Source: G001797105 sp964528155 | Lineage (GTDB): Bacteria > Chloroflexota > Anaerolineae > Anaerolineales > E44-bin32 | Direction: 5' to 3' | Length of the DNA: 41,838 bases | Assembly: GCA_964528155.1 (NCBI GenBank) | Contig: CAZGRL010000027.1 | Location: 1-41,838 of the forward strand | Shown here: positions 15,766 to 25,100 of the stretch, piece by piece | Layout of the letters: every line of letters starts with the position of its first letter | Position numbering within the stretch: position 1 is the stretch's first letter | The notes under the pieces: generated by a model | Told to the model about the DNA's origin: nothing | The model's input: the letters and a program-made list of their open reading frames with translations, nothing else | The model's database searches: none | Made by a program: the position numbers and the translations under genes

Positions 15766-18700
15766 ACGATTCGCTCTCATCCTCCACGAACAGGGCATCC
15801 AGCTTGACGATAATCTGGTTGTCGTCATAGTGAGCCAGATGAATGGCCTTGGCGGGACACTCGGCCACGCAATTGCCGCATCCCTGACAGACACTCGGCT
15901 CAATGTACGCAGCCCCAGCGATCCCTCCGATGCCGGTCTGCTCGGCGACGACTTTGGGAATATCGAAGGGGCAAATCCGGACGCAGGTCAGGCAGCCGAC
16001 GCATTTCTCAGGATCCACCTCGGCGACAACCCCTCCCGCGGTCAAAGTCGAGCGTGAGAGAATACGACCGGCGCGAGCCGCCGCAGCCTGCGCCTGGACG
16101 ATCGCTTCATCGACGAACTTCGGATAATGAGCCAACCCGGCCATGAACAGTCCATCGGAGGCGAAATCCACCGGCCGCAGCTTGACGTGTGCCTCGAGGA
16201 AGAAACCGTCGGCATCCACCGGTGCCTTGAACAGGGAAGCGACGTCATGCGAATCTTCCGGCGGAACGATCGGATTGCTCAACATCAGCAAATCCGGGTG
16301 CAGCAGAATTTCAACGCCCAGAGTTAGGTCGCGAACGGCGATCTCCAATCGATCGTCCTCGGCGCGGACGGACGGGGGCGATTCGTCTTCGTAACGCACG
16401 AAGACCACACCCGCCTGCCGGGCCTGAGTGTACAGCCGTTCCTTGAACCCGTAGGTCCGGATGTCCTTGTACAGGACGGTCACCCGAGCCTCGGGTCGGG
16501 CACGCTTGAGGGCCAGAGCATTCTTGAGCGCGGTGGAGCAGCAAGTTCGGCCGCAAAAGCGCGAGGCCGGTCCGACGCACAATACCATGGCCACTTCATT
16601 CGGCAGTTCCTCGCCGATCACGCCCCAGGCGGCTCCGGCCTGCCCATCCAGAGAGTCCTTTTGCCCGCCAGCGAAGGCGAGCATCGCTTCGAATTCCTGG
16701 CCGGTGACGACTCTCGGGCTGACCCCATACGCGTACTCATCCCCGCGATATTCGCGCCCCCCGGTGGCCAGGATCGTGACGCCGTGGTCGACCACGATCT
16801 CTTCGTCCGGACCGGTGCGGAGGGTGGTGGTGAACCGCCCATTGAAGCCGCTTGTGCGGATGATCTGCGAGGCGAGATGCACGGTGATCTTCGGTTCTGA
16901 CTCAACCTGCTGGATCAAATCTCGCAGGAAAGCTTGCGGGTCGGAGCCCTCCACCGTTGAGAAGACATTCCGCAGGTTGCCCCCCAGGACCTCCGTCTTC
17001 TCGACGAGGTCTACGGGGAACCCGGCTTCCGCCAGGGAGATGGCGGCCGTCATCCCTGCCACGCCGCCGCCAACGACGAGGGCGCTTTGCTGGATGGCGA
17101 CTTGTGTTGTGGTGAGCGGGCGCAGGGTCCCCGCCCTGGCGACGGCCATCCGAATGAGCTGGCGGGCCTTCTGCGTGGCCGCCTCCCGATCGTTCGAATG
17201 CACCCAGGAACACTGATTGCGGATGTTGGCCATCTCGAACAGGCCCGGGTTGAGACCGGCGGCACGAATGCTGTCCTGAAACAGCGGCGCATGAGTAATT
17301 GGCGTACACGAGGCGACGACGACCCGGTTGAGCCCGAGCTCTTTGACCTGCTCGGTGATGTGAGCGATGCTGTCCTGGGAGCAGGTGTACAGATTGTGTT
17401 CGGAATGCACGACACCCGGCAATTTCAGGGCTCCTTCAGCGACGCCGGGGACGTCGAGATACCCGCCGATGTTCGTCCCGCAGTGGCAGACGAAGACACC
17501 CACCCGCGGCGGTTCGGCGCTCACATCTTTCTCGGGCGGGTAGTCGACGGTTCGAGTCAAGCTGTGGCGCGCCGGCGCCAGCAGGCCGGCGGCCTTGCCA
17601 GCAGCGCCCGTCGCGTCGACGATCGACTCGGGGATATCCTTTGGCTCACGGAACGGGCCGGCAACGAAGATCCCGGGTCGAGAGGTCTGGAGTGGGTTGA
17701 AAAGGGCGGTGTGGCAGAAACCATAGTCGTCGAGTTCGACCCCGAGCTGCGCTCCCAGCGCTTTCACGGAGTCCGAGATCTCCATGCCGACCGAAAGCAC
17801 AACCAGATCGAACATCTCTTCGACGTACGTTGGCGCCCGATTCTCGTCGTCGCTGAGGCCGCGTGCATATCGGACGACGAGATCCCCGGTGGCCTGATCC
17901 TCGCGGAGCTGTGATATCCGACAGCGGGTGTATTCGATGCCGTAGCGATCACGCGCCCGCTGGTAGTAAGCCTCGTAGCCTTTGCTGAAGGCCCGCATGT
18001 CCATCATGAAGACATGAACCTGAGTCTCGGAGTTGTGCTCGCGGATCATCACCGCTTCTTTGGTGGCGTACATGCAGCAGACGGCGGAGCAATAGTCGTG
18101 GCTCTGATCGCGCGAACCGACGCACTGCAGGAAGGCGATCCGCCTCGCCGGCGCGCCGTCCGAGGGACGGTTGACATGGCCTTTGGTGGGCCCGGAAGCC
18201 GACAACAGCCGCTCCAGTTGCAGTGACGTCACCACATTCGGGTAGCGGCCCAGGCCGTACTCCTGCGACAGCTCGGCTCGGTAGACCTGGTACCCCGGCG
18301 CCAGGACGACCGCACCGACATGGACCTGCTCCATCTGCTCGACCATGTTGTGATCGATGGCTTTGGCGCCGCAGACGTACTGACATGAGAGGCATTCGGA
18401 GCAAATGGCACAGGCCAGACAGCGAGCCGCCTCGGTCTGTGCCAGCTCGTCGGTATAGCCGCGTTCGATTTCCTGGAACCCGTCAATGCGTTCGGTGACC
18501 GAGAGAGCCGGCATCGGCACGCGCCCGCCGGGCTTGATCTGGCCGAGGGCGACGCGTTCCTCGAGTTCAGCACGGGTGAACTTGACGACGGGCAAGTCCG
18601 GCCGAGCCGGCGGCTCCAGGTCATCGCCCCGGAGGTAACGGTGGATGCTCTCGGCCGCTTTGTGCCCGGAAGCGACCGCCTCGATGACGAAGGCTGTCCC

Positions 18701-20353
18701 GGAAACGCTGTCGCCGGCAGCGAAGACGCCCGGTCGGGTGGCGGCCATCGTGTTCGGGTTGACAGCAATGGTCCGCTGGCGAGTTACGCCGACACCGGTG
18801 TCTTCCGGGATAAACGCCAAACCGGCGCGCTGGCCGACCGAGAAGATCACCGTATCGGCTTCCAAGACGTGCTCCGACCCGGGCGCCGTCTCGACATTCA
18901 GCCTGCCGTCGTCGTCGAAGGCGAAATGGGTCACCTTGGCACACTCGGCACCGCCAGCCTGGCCGTCCCCGTTCGAGACGATGCGTAAGAAGGAGCGATC
19001 CGGATGGATGACAACCCCCTCGGCTTCAGCCTCTTCCGCCTCCCACGGGTGGCAGAGCATGGCCTGGCGCGGCTCCAAACATGCCAGATGGACCTCGGCT
19101 CCGAGGCGGACGGCGGTTCGGGCACAGTCGATGGCCACGTTGCCGCCGCCGAGCACCAGTACCCGCTTTCCGAGGGGCGGCGGATTGCCCAACCGGACGT
19201 CCCGCAAGAACCGGGTGTTAATCCACACACCCTCAAGATCCGCACCTGGGATCGGAAGACGAACGCCTTCATGCGCGCCGACGGCGATGAGCACGCTGTC
19301 GAACCCTTCGTCGAAGAGTCGATCCAAGTCGTCGATGCGAGTGTTGAGGCGAAGATCGATGCCCAGGTCGAGGATGTCGGCGACTTCGCGTTCGATGATC
19401 TCGGTTGGTAGACGATACTCGGGAACGCCGACCCTGAGCATGCCGCCAGCGACGGGGAGACTCTCGAACACCGTGACGGCGTACCCGAGTTGGGCTAGGT
19501 CCTGCGCGGCCGTAAGCCCACACGGTCCAGCGCCGATGATGGCGACTCGCTCGGAATGGATCCTCTCCGCCGGCGGACGCGGCTCGCGCGCCTTCTCGTA
19601 GACTCGATCGGTGACGAAACGTTTCAGGGCGCGGATGTTGATCGGCTCATCGATCAGGCCGCGGTTGCAGGCATCCTCGCAGCGGTGATTACAGATACGA
19701 CCGCATATGCCGGGGAACGGGTTGTCCTCTTTGATTACCCGCAGGGCGTCGTCGTAGCGCCCCTCGCGGATCAGAGCGATGTAGCCCTGGGCCCGCTGAC
19801 CGGCCGGGCATGCATCGCGGCACGGCGAGATGCCCAGCTTCTCAATGGCATAGGCGTTGGGGACGGCCTGAGGGTAGAGCTTGTGGGCCGCGTGCCGAAG
19901 GGACAGGCCTTCATCGAAAGGGTCGGGGATGATCACCGGGCATACATCGGCGCAATCCCCGCATCCGACACACTTGGTAGGGTCGATGTATCGCGGGTGG
20001 TGACGCAGCGTGACCGTGAAGTCACCGGCCTGGCCGTCGATCTGGGCGACTTCGGTGTCTACTCTCAGATCGATGTTCAGGTGCCGGCCGGTTTCGACGA
20101 GTTTGGGGCTGATCGTGCACATGGCGCAGTCGTTGGTGGGGAAGGTCTTGTCGAGCTGCGCCATGTGGCCACCGATGGCCGATTTCCGCTCGACAAGATG
20201 GACCCGATATCCCTGGTCGGCCAGATCGAGGCTGGCCTGCATCCCGGCAATCCCGCCCCCGACGACCAGAACGGCACCGATGGGAGTTGGCTCAGCGACA
20301 CTCCCAGCCTGGGGCATCAACGAATTCTGCATTCCCGGGTCCGTGTCGCCCAA
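15758..20353 (-). CDS. hdrA: HdrA2: giant HdrA with inserted GltD/NfnB-like NAD(P)H module
   Basis: 1531 aa and clearly paralogous to HdrA1 along its whole length. N-terminal FAD site VLVVGGGIAGM; ferredoxin CVGCGDCADVCP (about 127); GltD-like Fe-S segment and flavin domain with VAIIGAGPCGLTAA (about 268) and an intact second site LGGGNVAIDCART; CLACAICSECLSCQYVC (about 645); second HdrA half from VFVCHCGTNIGG (about 946); second FAD site near 1091; C-terminal [4Fe-4S] pair (about 1447 and 1487). Because its NAD(P) motif is canonical, this copy is the better candidate for pyridine-nucleotide binding. The start is uncertain: TTG 20353 gives the length used; ATG 20332 and ATG 20317 are in frame and none has a strong ribosome-binding site. 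It is the first gene of the long - strand operon. Confidence 0.9.
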   Translation of the reverse strand: MGDTDPGMQNSLMPQAGSVAEPTPIGAVLVVGGGIAGMQASLDLADQGYRVHLVERKSAIGGHMAQLDKTFPTNDCAMCTISPKLVETGRHLNIDLRVDTEVAQIDGQAGDFTVTLRHHPRYIDPTKCVGCGDCADVCPVIIPDPFDEGLSLRHAAHKLYPQAVPNAYAIEKLGISPCRDACPAGQRAQGYIALIREGRYDDALRVIKEDNPFPGICGRICNHRCEDACNRGLIDEPINIRALKRFVTDRVYEKAREPRPPAERIHSERVAIIGAGPCGLTAAQDLAQLGYAVTVFESLPVAGGMLRVGVPEYRLPTEIIEREVADILDLGIDLRLNTRIDDLDRLFDEGFDSVLIAVGAHEGVRLPIPGADLEGVWINTRFLRDVRLGNPPPLGKRVLVLGGGNVAIDCARTAVRLGAEVHLACLEPRQAMLCHPWEAEEAEAEGVVIHPDRSFLRIVSNGDGQAGGAECAKVTHFAFDDDGRLNVETAPGSEHVLEADTVIFSVGQRAGLAFIPEDTGVGVTRQRTIAVNPNTMAATRPGVFAAGDSVSGTAFVIEAVASGHKAAESIHRYLRGDDLEPPARPDLPVVKFTRAELEERVALGQIKPGGRVPMPALSVTERIDGFQEIERGYTDELAQTEAARCLACAICSECLSCQYVCGAKAIDHNMVEQMEQVHVGAVVLAPGYQVYRAELSQEYGLGRYPNVVTSLQLERLLSASGPTKGHVNRPSDGAPARRIAFLQCVGSRDQSHDYCSAVCCMYATKEAVMIREHNSETQVHVFMMDMRAFSKGYEAYYQRARDRYGIEYTRCRISQLREDQATGDLVVRYARGLSDDENRAPTYVEEMFDLVVLSVGMEISDSVKALGAQLGVELDDYGFCHTALFNPLQTSRPGIFVAGPFREPKDIPESIVDATGAAGKAAGLLAPARHSLTRTVDYPPEKDVSAEPPRVGVFVCHCGTNIGGYLDVPGVAEGALKLPGVVHSEHNLYTCSQDSIAHITEQVKELGLNRVVVASCTPITHAPLFQDSIRAAGLNPGLFEMANIRNQCSWVHSNDREAATQKARQLIRMAVARAGTLRPLTTTQVAIQQSALVVGGGVAGMTAAISLAEAGFPVDLVEKTEVLGGNLRNVFSTVEGSDPQAFLRDLIQQVESEPKITVHLASQIIRTSGFNGRFTTTLRTGPDEEIVVDHGVTILATGGREYRGDEYAYGVSPRVVTGQEFEAMLAFAGGQKDSLDGQAGAAWGVIGEELPNEVAMVLCVGPASRFCGRTCCSTALKNALALKRARPEARVTVLYKDIRTYGFKERLYTQARQAGVVFVRYEDESPPSVRAEDDRLEIAVRDLTLGVEILLHPDLLMLSNPIVPPEDSHDVASLFKAPVDADGFFLEAHVKLRPVDFASDGLFMAGLAHYPKFVDEAIVQAQAAAARAGRILSRSTLTAGGVVAEVDPEKCVGCLTCVRICPFDIPKVVAEQTGIGGIAGAAYIEPSVCQGCGNCVAECPAKAIHLAHYDDNQIIVKLDALFVEDESESYA

Positions 20354-20355
20354 GG

Positions 20356-20375
20356 TTTGTGCGTCCTATCACAAA
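20356..20375. promoter_or_regulatory. Palindromic operator candidate (Rex- or Crp-type spacing) at hdrA2
   Basis: TTTGTG-N8-CACAAA, perfect 6-bp arms. The TTGTG-N8-CACAA core equals the half-site spacing of Rex operators and is also close to the Crp pattern TGTGA-N6-TCACA with one mismatch. It lies immediately upstream of the hdrA2 coding region. No Rex or Crp gene is in the window, so the regulator is inferred only from the site. Confidence 0.5.
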
Positions 20376-20389
20376 TGTCAATGAGGCAC

Positions 20390-20419
20390 GTGGTGGAAGC
20401 CCGATTTAGCTTCCACCAC
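20390..20419 (-). promoter_or_regulatory. Strong hairpin in the hdrA2 leader
   Basis: Perfect 11-bp inverted repeat GTGGTGGAAGC / GCTTCCACCAC with an 8-nt AT-rich loop, about 40-90 bp upstream of the hdrA2 start. No T-run follows on either strand, so it is not a standard terminator. It may be an operator or an RNA element of the leader. Confidence 0.5.
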
Positions 20420-20425
20420 CCGCCA

Positions 20426-20468
20426 CCTCAATGGATCCGGTAGAACACCCACGGCCGCACCATTGAGG
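20426..20468 (-). promoter_or_regulatory. Second hairpin in the hdrA2 leader
   Basis: Perfect 9-bp arms CCTCAATGG (20426-20434) and CCATTGAGG (20460-20468) around a 25-nt loop. Together with the hairpin at 20390-20419 and the shared box at 20521-20539 it makes the region upstream of hdrA2 highly structured. The stretch 20354-20795 contains no gene that can be supported. Confidence 0.4.
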
Positions 20469-20519
20469 GGGATTCCGGGCGTGGGGCTCATGCGTATGAT
20501 AGGGCTTGGGCGGGAGCGG

Positions 20520-20562
20520 CCCCCAGTGCCGGATGTCATGCGGGATGGGGAGAAACTTCATC
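20520..20562 (-). promoter_or_regulatory. Conserved upstream element, copy A (box CCCCAGTG-N6-GTCAT)
   Basis: The + strand reads CCCCAGTG at 20521-20528 and GTCAT at 20535-20539. The same 19-bp box occurs at 25472-25490 (upstream of hdrA3) and 40686-40704 (upstream of the acs operon). Copies A and B also resemble each other in the next ~25 bp, ending in TTCATC, and both have a TGGGG 34 nt before the CCCCA that could pair with it. All three copies lie upstream of - strand operons in the same orientation. This is either a regulator site or part of a structured leader; no known family recognised. Confidence 0.5.
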
Positions 20563-20678
20563 GTCTTGATCGCTACCGGCCGGTAGGCAGGCCCTCTTGC
20601 CACCTCGACAAGGCTATCTGGCGAAGGAAGCGCGTGTGCCTCGGCGGGGACAAGGCCCCGAGTAAGAACCGTGGGGCA

Positions 20679-20721
20679 GGCCTCGTCCTGATCGACGGAA
20701 CCGGCTGCCGGTCCCGAGGCC
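20679..20721 (+). promoter_or_regulatory. Stem-loop in the folE leader
   Basis: Outer arms GGCCTCG (20679-20685) and CGAGGCC (20715-20721) enclose an inner hairpin ACCGG-CTG-CCGGT (20700-20712). It lies 75 bp upstream of the chosen folE start. A further possible pairing GGAGG/CCTCC sits at about 20756-20775. I do not recognise a known riboswitch here. Confidence 0.4.
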
Positions 20722-20795
20722 AGGTGAGCACCCGGGCTTTGCTGAGAGCTGCAAGGGAGGTCGGGGGAATCCTCCGCATGAAAGGGGACGCGAAG

Positions 20796-21449
20796 ATGAA
20801 AGATTCGATGGTTGGATTGAAGCCACTTGTGGACGCACCCAAATCCGTCTTTGACGTGGTGATCGATGACGACGGTTTACGCCTGTCTCCCCAAGGGGCT
20901 ATCGAGCAGGCCGTGTATCAGGTACTGCTTGGTGTCGGAGAAGATCCAGAACGCGACGGACTCAAAGATACGCCGATCCGCGTGGCGCGCATGTACGCCG
21001 AGATGCTCGAAGGTTATGCCCAGGACGCGAAGACGGTTGTGAACGGAGCCTTGTTCGACGTTGAATATGGAGCGAGTGAGATGGTCGTCGTTGGTGACAT
21101 CCCGTTCAGTTCGATGTGTGAACACCACATGCTCCCCTTCACCGGCAAAGCCCACGTCGCCTATATCCCGGCCGACAAAGTCGTCGGCTTGAGCAAGATA
21201 CCGCGACTTCTGGATATGTACGCCCGTCGCCTCCAGGTGCAAGAGCGTCTGACCAATGAGGTCGCCGACGCGCTGCAGGACGCGGTGCATCCTCTGGGCG
21301 TGATGGTCGTCGTCGAAGGTCAGCACAGCTGCGCCTCTCTTCGAGGAGTGAAGAAGCACGGGGTAAACATGACTACGACGGCCCAGAGAGGCAAGTTCCG
21401 TGACGATCCTCGGCTCCGAGAGGAGTTCTACCGGCTTATCGGGAAGTAA
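20796..21449 (+). CDS. folE: GTP cyclohydrolase I
   Basis: Converts GTP to dihydroneopterin triphosphate, the first step of folate/THF synthesis, which fits a pathway that uses THF as carbon carrier. 217 aa. Signature motifs: DTPIRVARMYAEML (about 60), the zinc and active-site segment SSMCEHHMLPF (C and HH, about 105-115), KIPRLLDMYARRLQVQERLT, and QHSCASLRGVKKHG (second zinc cysteine and catalytic histidine region). The frame is open 330 bp further upstream, but ATG 20796 follows AAAGGGG at 8-nt spacing and gives the usual family length. It is the only + strand gene between the two hdrA operons and ends at a bidirectional terminator shared with mvhD3. Confidence 0.96.
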   Translation: MKDSMVGLKPLVDAPKSVFDVVIDDDGLRLSPQGAIEQAVYQVLLGVGEDPERDGLKDTPIRVARMYAEMLEGYAQDAKTVVNGALFDVEYGASEMVVVGDIPFSSMCEHHMLPFTGKAHVAYIPADKVVGLSKIPRLLDMYARRLQVQERLTNEVADALQDAVHPLGVMVVVEGQHSCASLRGVKKHGVNMTTTAQRGKFRDDPRLREEFYRLIGK

Positions 21450-21543
21450 ATCTCACGCGCCTTGGGCCTCCGGCGAAGACCGGATGGCGATGTGTGGAGC
21501 GCGAGAAGTAAGACCAAAGACGTGAAACGTAAAACGTAAGAAT

Positions 21544-21585
21544 AAAAATCGGTCCCGGGAGCTCGAGCTCCCGGGACCGATTTTT
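21544..21585. terminator. Perfect bidirectional terminator between folE and mvhD3
   Basis: A 42-bp perfect palindrome, AAAAATCGGTCCCGGGAGCTC and its exact complement, giving a GC-rich stem flanked by A5 on the left and T5 (then GTTTG) on the right. It works for folE on the + strand and mvhD3 on the - strand, whose stop is 24 bp away. Confidence 0.95.
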
Positions 21586-21608
21586 GTTTGATCGATTGGC
21601 AAGAGCAT

Positions 21609-22058
21609 TCAGGCGGCCTGGTCGGTGACGACCTTCTTCCCGTTCTTCACCGGGCTCGGCCCGAGTTTCTTGATTCGCTCGGTCATCTCGCGGGCGATCT
21701 CAGCGAAGGTCGCCCCCATTCCGCCGGAGACGAAGAATATCTCCAGGCGCTCTGGTTCGATCCCGATGCTTTCCAGGATCTCTCTGGCCCGCTGAACCCT
21801 GGCCTTGCCGCGCTCGTTCCCGCGCACATGGTGGCAGTTGCCTAGATTGCAGGCGACGACATACACTCCGTCGGCGCCTTGATCAAAGGCGTCCAACAAA
21901 TACTGGATGTCTGTCTTACCGGTGCAAGGCAGGCGAACCAGCTTCACGTTTGCCGGGTATTCGATCCGAAGTGAGCCGGCCGTGTCCGCGGCCATGTAGC
22001 CGCAGTAGATGCAGGTGAAGGCGGTAAGCTCCGGCGAAAAGGAGGGCGACTCAGTCAT
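21609..22058 (-). CDS. mvhD: MvhD-like [2Fe-2S] subunit, copy 3
   Basis: 149 aa. Cysteines C16-x2-C19 (FTCIYCGY), C45 (LPCTG), C70 and C75 (VACNLGNCH); the first CC pair of copies 1 and 2 is TC here. It ends with a basic, proline-containing tail. It is separated from hdrA3 by a 130-bp gap holding palindromic repeat copy 3, unlike copies 1 and 2, which overlap their hdrA partners. The pair hdrA3-mvhD3 forms its own unit ending at the bidirectional terminator. Its function should parallel that of the other MvhD proteins, passing electrons between a partner and HdrA3. Confidence 0.92.
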   Translation of the reverse strand: MTESPSFSPELTAFTCIYCGYMAADTAGSLRIEYPANVKLVRLPCTGKTDIQYLLDAFDQGADGVYVVACNLGNCHHVRGNERGKARVQRAREILESIGIEPERLEIFFVSGGMGATFAEIAREMTERIKKLGPSPVKNGKKVVTDQAA

Positions 22059-22068
22059 GGGACGCTAC

Positions 22069-22187
22069 CGACGGCAGACGGCGGACGACAAAGAGCAGAC
22101 CGGGGACGGAGGACGGATGACCGAAACAGCCTGAATCCGGTCTCCGGTCTTCTGTCTCCCGTCTGCCGTCCAACGTCTGTCGTCCAA
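22069..22187. repeat. Dispersed palindromic intergenic element, copy 3
   Basis: Left arm CGACGGCAGACGG to GGACGGAGGACGG, centre about 20 bp, right arm CCGGTCTCCGG to CTGCCGTCC and GTCGTCC. It fills the gap between hdrA3 and mvhD3 and would form a long stem in their shared transcript. Confidence 0.75.
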
Positions 22188-22188
22188 C

Positions 22189-25100
22189 CTATGCCCCCAA
22201 CACTGCGGGGACCTCCCACCGTCCGAGTCCCACGTCGATCTGCTCATCCGTGTAATTCTTCAGCTGGATCGCCCGGGCCGGGCATTCAGCAGTACATGTC
22301 CCGCAGCCCTGACAGCGGGCCGGGTCGATCCAGGCGGCACCGCCCAACCTACCGACGCCCTGGCGGTCATAGCGCATCGACGGGATCCCGAACGGACACG
22401 TACGGACGCATGTCAGGCAGCCGGTGCAGCGATCCGAGTCGACCACAGCCACGACCCCACCAAGCTGGATCGTCGGACGGCTCAAGATCGTCAGCGCCCG
22501 AGCGGCACAGGCCAGCGAGTGGGCGATGCTCTCCTCGATGAACTTCGGGTAGTGCGCCATCCCGGCCAGGTAGATCCCGTCGTCGGCGAAGTCCATCGGC
22601 CGCATCTTGGGGTGAGCTTCCTGGAGGAATCCCTCGGCCGAGAGACCCAAGCCGAGCATCCGGGCCAGGGAGGGCGTGTCTTCCGAGGGAGTGATCGACA
22701 TGCTCAGTGCCAACAGATCGGGGTCGAACGTCAACTCCTTGCCGAAGATGTGTTCTTTGATCTTGACGGAAAGGATCTGGCGTGGGCCATGCGATTCGAG
22801 GCGGACCACCGGAGGATCCTCATCGGTATAGCGTACGAAGAGCACCCCCCGCTTGCGGGCATCAAGGTAATACTTCTCGCGGAATCCGTAGCTGATGATG
22901 TTCTTGTACAGGATCACCACCTGGCAGGCCGGGTTGAGCATTTTCAGCCGGATGGTGTTCTTGATCGTGTTGAGGCAACAGACCCTCGAGCAGTACTCCG
23001 GAGCGCCCTCCGCTTGCACGCATTGGATGACCACGACCGATCGCAACTGCGCCGCACGCTCGGGATGGTGGGCCAGCAATTCCTCGAGCGCCGACTCGCG
23101 CATCACACGCGGATCCTGCCCAAGCAGGTACCTCGGGTTCGAGGCTTCGACGCCGCCGGTGGCCATGATCGTCACGCCGTGGCGGATCTCTTCCAGCCGC
23201 CCCGGGCCGCTGCCTGAGTGCCTGCGAACGACCGCCCGGAAGTCCCCGACACTTCCGGTGTGCTGGACGACTTCGCTGCCGAGCATCAGATGGATGCGCT
23301 CATTAGCCACGACCCGGTTCACCAGATCGCGCAGCAGCCTTTGCGGGTTGTCACCCTCGGCGACGTAGTACACGTGGTGGAGGTTGCCACCCAGAGCCTC
23401 GGTCTTCTCGACCAGATGCACGTCGTAGCCGGCGTCGGCGATCGCCAGGGCGGCCGTCATACCCGACACGCCTCCGCCGATGACGAGGGCCGCCCGAGCC
23501 GGTTCGCGTTGTTCTTTGAACACTGGTTGGGCTGCCTGCACACGTCGGACGGCGACGCGCAGCATCTCGCAGGCTTTGCGGGTCGCCCCGGCCGGATCGC
23601 CGGCGTGGACCCAGGCACAGTGCTCGCGCAAGTTGACCATCTCAACCAGGTAGGGATTGATGGCCGACTCGGCCACCAGGCGTTGGAAGAGGGGCTCATG
23701 GGTGCGGTGACTGCAGGCCCCGATGACCAGTCGCCGGGCTCCGCTGGCTCGAACCAACTCTGCCAGGCGTTCAAGGCCCGTCGGCAGACAAGCGATGGGC
23801 ACGATCTCGGTTGTGGTCACACCTTCTAGGCCGGAAACGAATTCGCCCAGGCGGGCCATATCGACGACGTTCCCGATCTCGCCCGAGCAGTTGCACAAAG
23901 CCACGGCAACCTTGTCATCCGTACCGTCCAACGCGATCTCACACGGAAAACCGTCCTCGCTCACGAAGGGCTGGGCGCGGCTGAAGGTCTCGCGACCGAT
24001 CTGATCCGGCATCAGGCGCATCACTTCGGCCGCGGCACCGGAGGCGTCGATGATGGTCTCGGCGATCTCTTTGGGTGAGGCGAAGGCGCCGCAGACGAAC
24101 ACGCCCGGGCGGGAGGAGGTCAACGGATTGAACTTGTCCGTCTCGCAAAACCCGTACTCGTTGAGCTGAATGCCGAGCGTGCGGGCGATCTCCACCGCGT
24201 GAGATGGCGGCCGGATCCCCACGGCCAGGACGACCAGGTCGAAGCGCTCCTCGCGCACGGCTCCCTGACCCGGAGCCGAGGATCCGTGCTCACGGCCGCC
24301 CGGGTAGCGCAGGATCACCTCGCCTGTGGCCGGGTCTTCTTCCAGGGCTGAGATGCGGCAGCGGGTATAGCGAATGCCGAACGCGTCCCGGGCCTGAAGG
24401 TAGTACTGGTTGTATTCCTTGTTGAAGGCGCGCTCGTCCATGGTGAAGATATGGCATTCCGCATCTTCGATTCGTTGCTTGGCGAGCATGGCCTGCTTGG
24501 TTGCGTACATGCAACAGATGGAGGAGCAATAGGGATTCTGCTGATCGCGTGAACCAACGCACTGCAGCCATCCGATCCGTCGTGGGACCCGATTGTCCGA
24601 TATCCGGCGCACGATGCCTTCGGTCGGCCCCGATCGGGATGCCAGCCGTTCATATTGCATCGAGGTAATGACGTTGGAGATCCGGCCATATCCCAATTCG
24701 GGGACGGCGGCGGCGTCGAACGGCTGGAACCCCATGGCGAGGATGATGGCGCCGACGTGGATCTCAAACCGCTCGGGCTCGACGTCGAGGTTCACTGCCT
24801 GCGTCGGACAGATCTCGACGCACTTGTGGCAGTCATCGCACCTCGGCGTCTTCTCGAGCAAGTAGTATGCGTTTGGGACGGACCGGGGTGCTGACTTGTC
24901 GATCACTTTGCGGGTGCTCATCCCGAGCTGGAACCCGCTTGGCCGCTCCTCCGGGCAGACTTGCGCGCAACGACCACAGTTGATGCACAGGGTGGGATCG
25001 ACGTACTGCGGCCGCTGCTCAAGGCCGACGCGAAAATCGCCGGCAACGCCGTCGCAGGACTTCAGGTCGGCGGAGGTGATCAGGGTGATATTGGGGTGTC

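Noticed and set aside
15286..15903. mvhD2 as two separate genes or a plain pseudogene
   Set aside because: Both fragments are in the same frame, the only stop is a TGA at the exact conserved cysteine, and no other damage is visible in the gene or its overlaps with hdrA2 and the kinase.
8765..20353. hdrA1 and hdrA2 as an assembly duplication
   Set aside because: The two genes are clearly diverged at the protein level along their whole length and have different neighbours, so they are true paralogues.
20520..20795. T-box, TPP riboswitch or SRP RNA in the folE leader
   Set aside because: Short look-alike strings (CTGAGAG, CTGATC, GAAGGAAGC) occur but in the wrong order or without the conserved core of each family.
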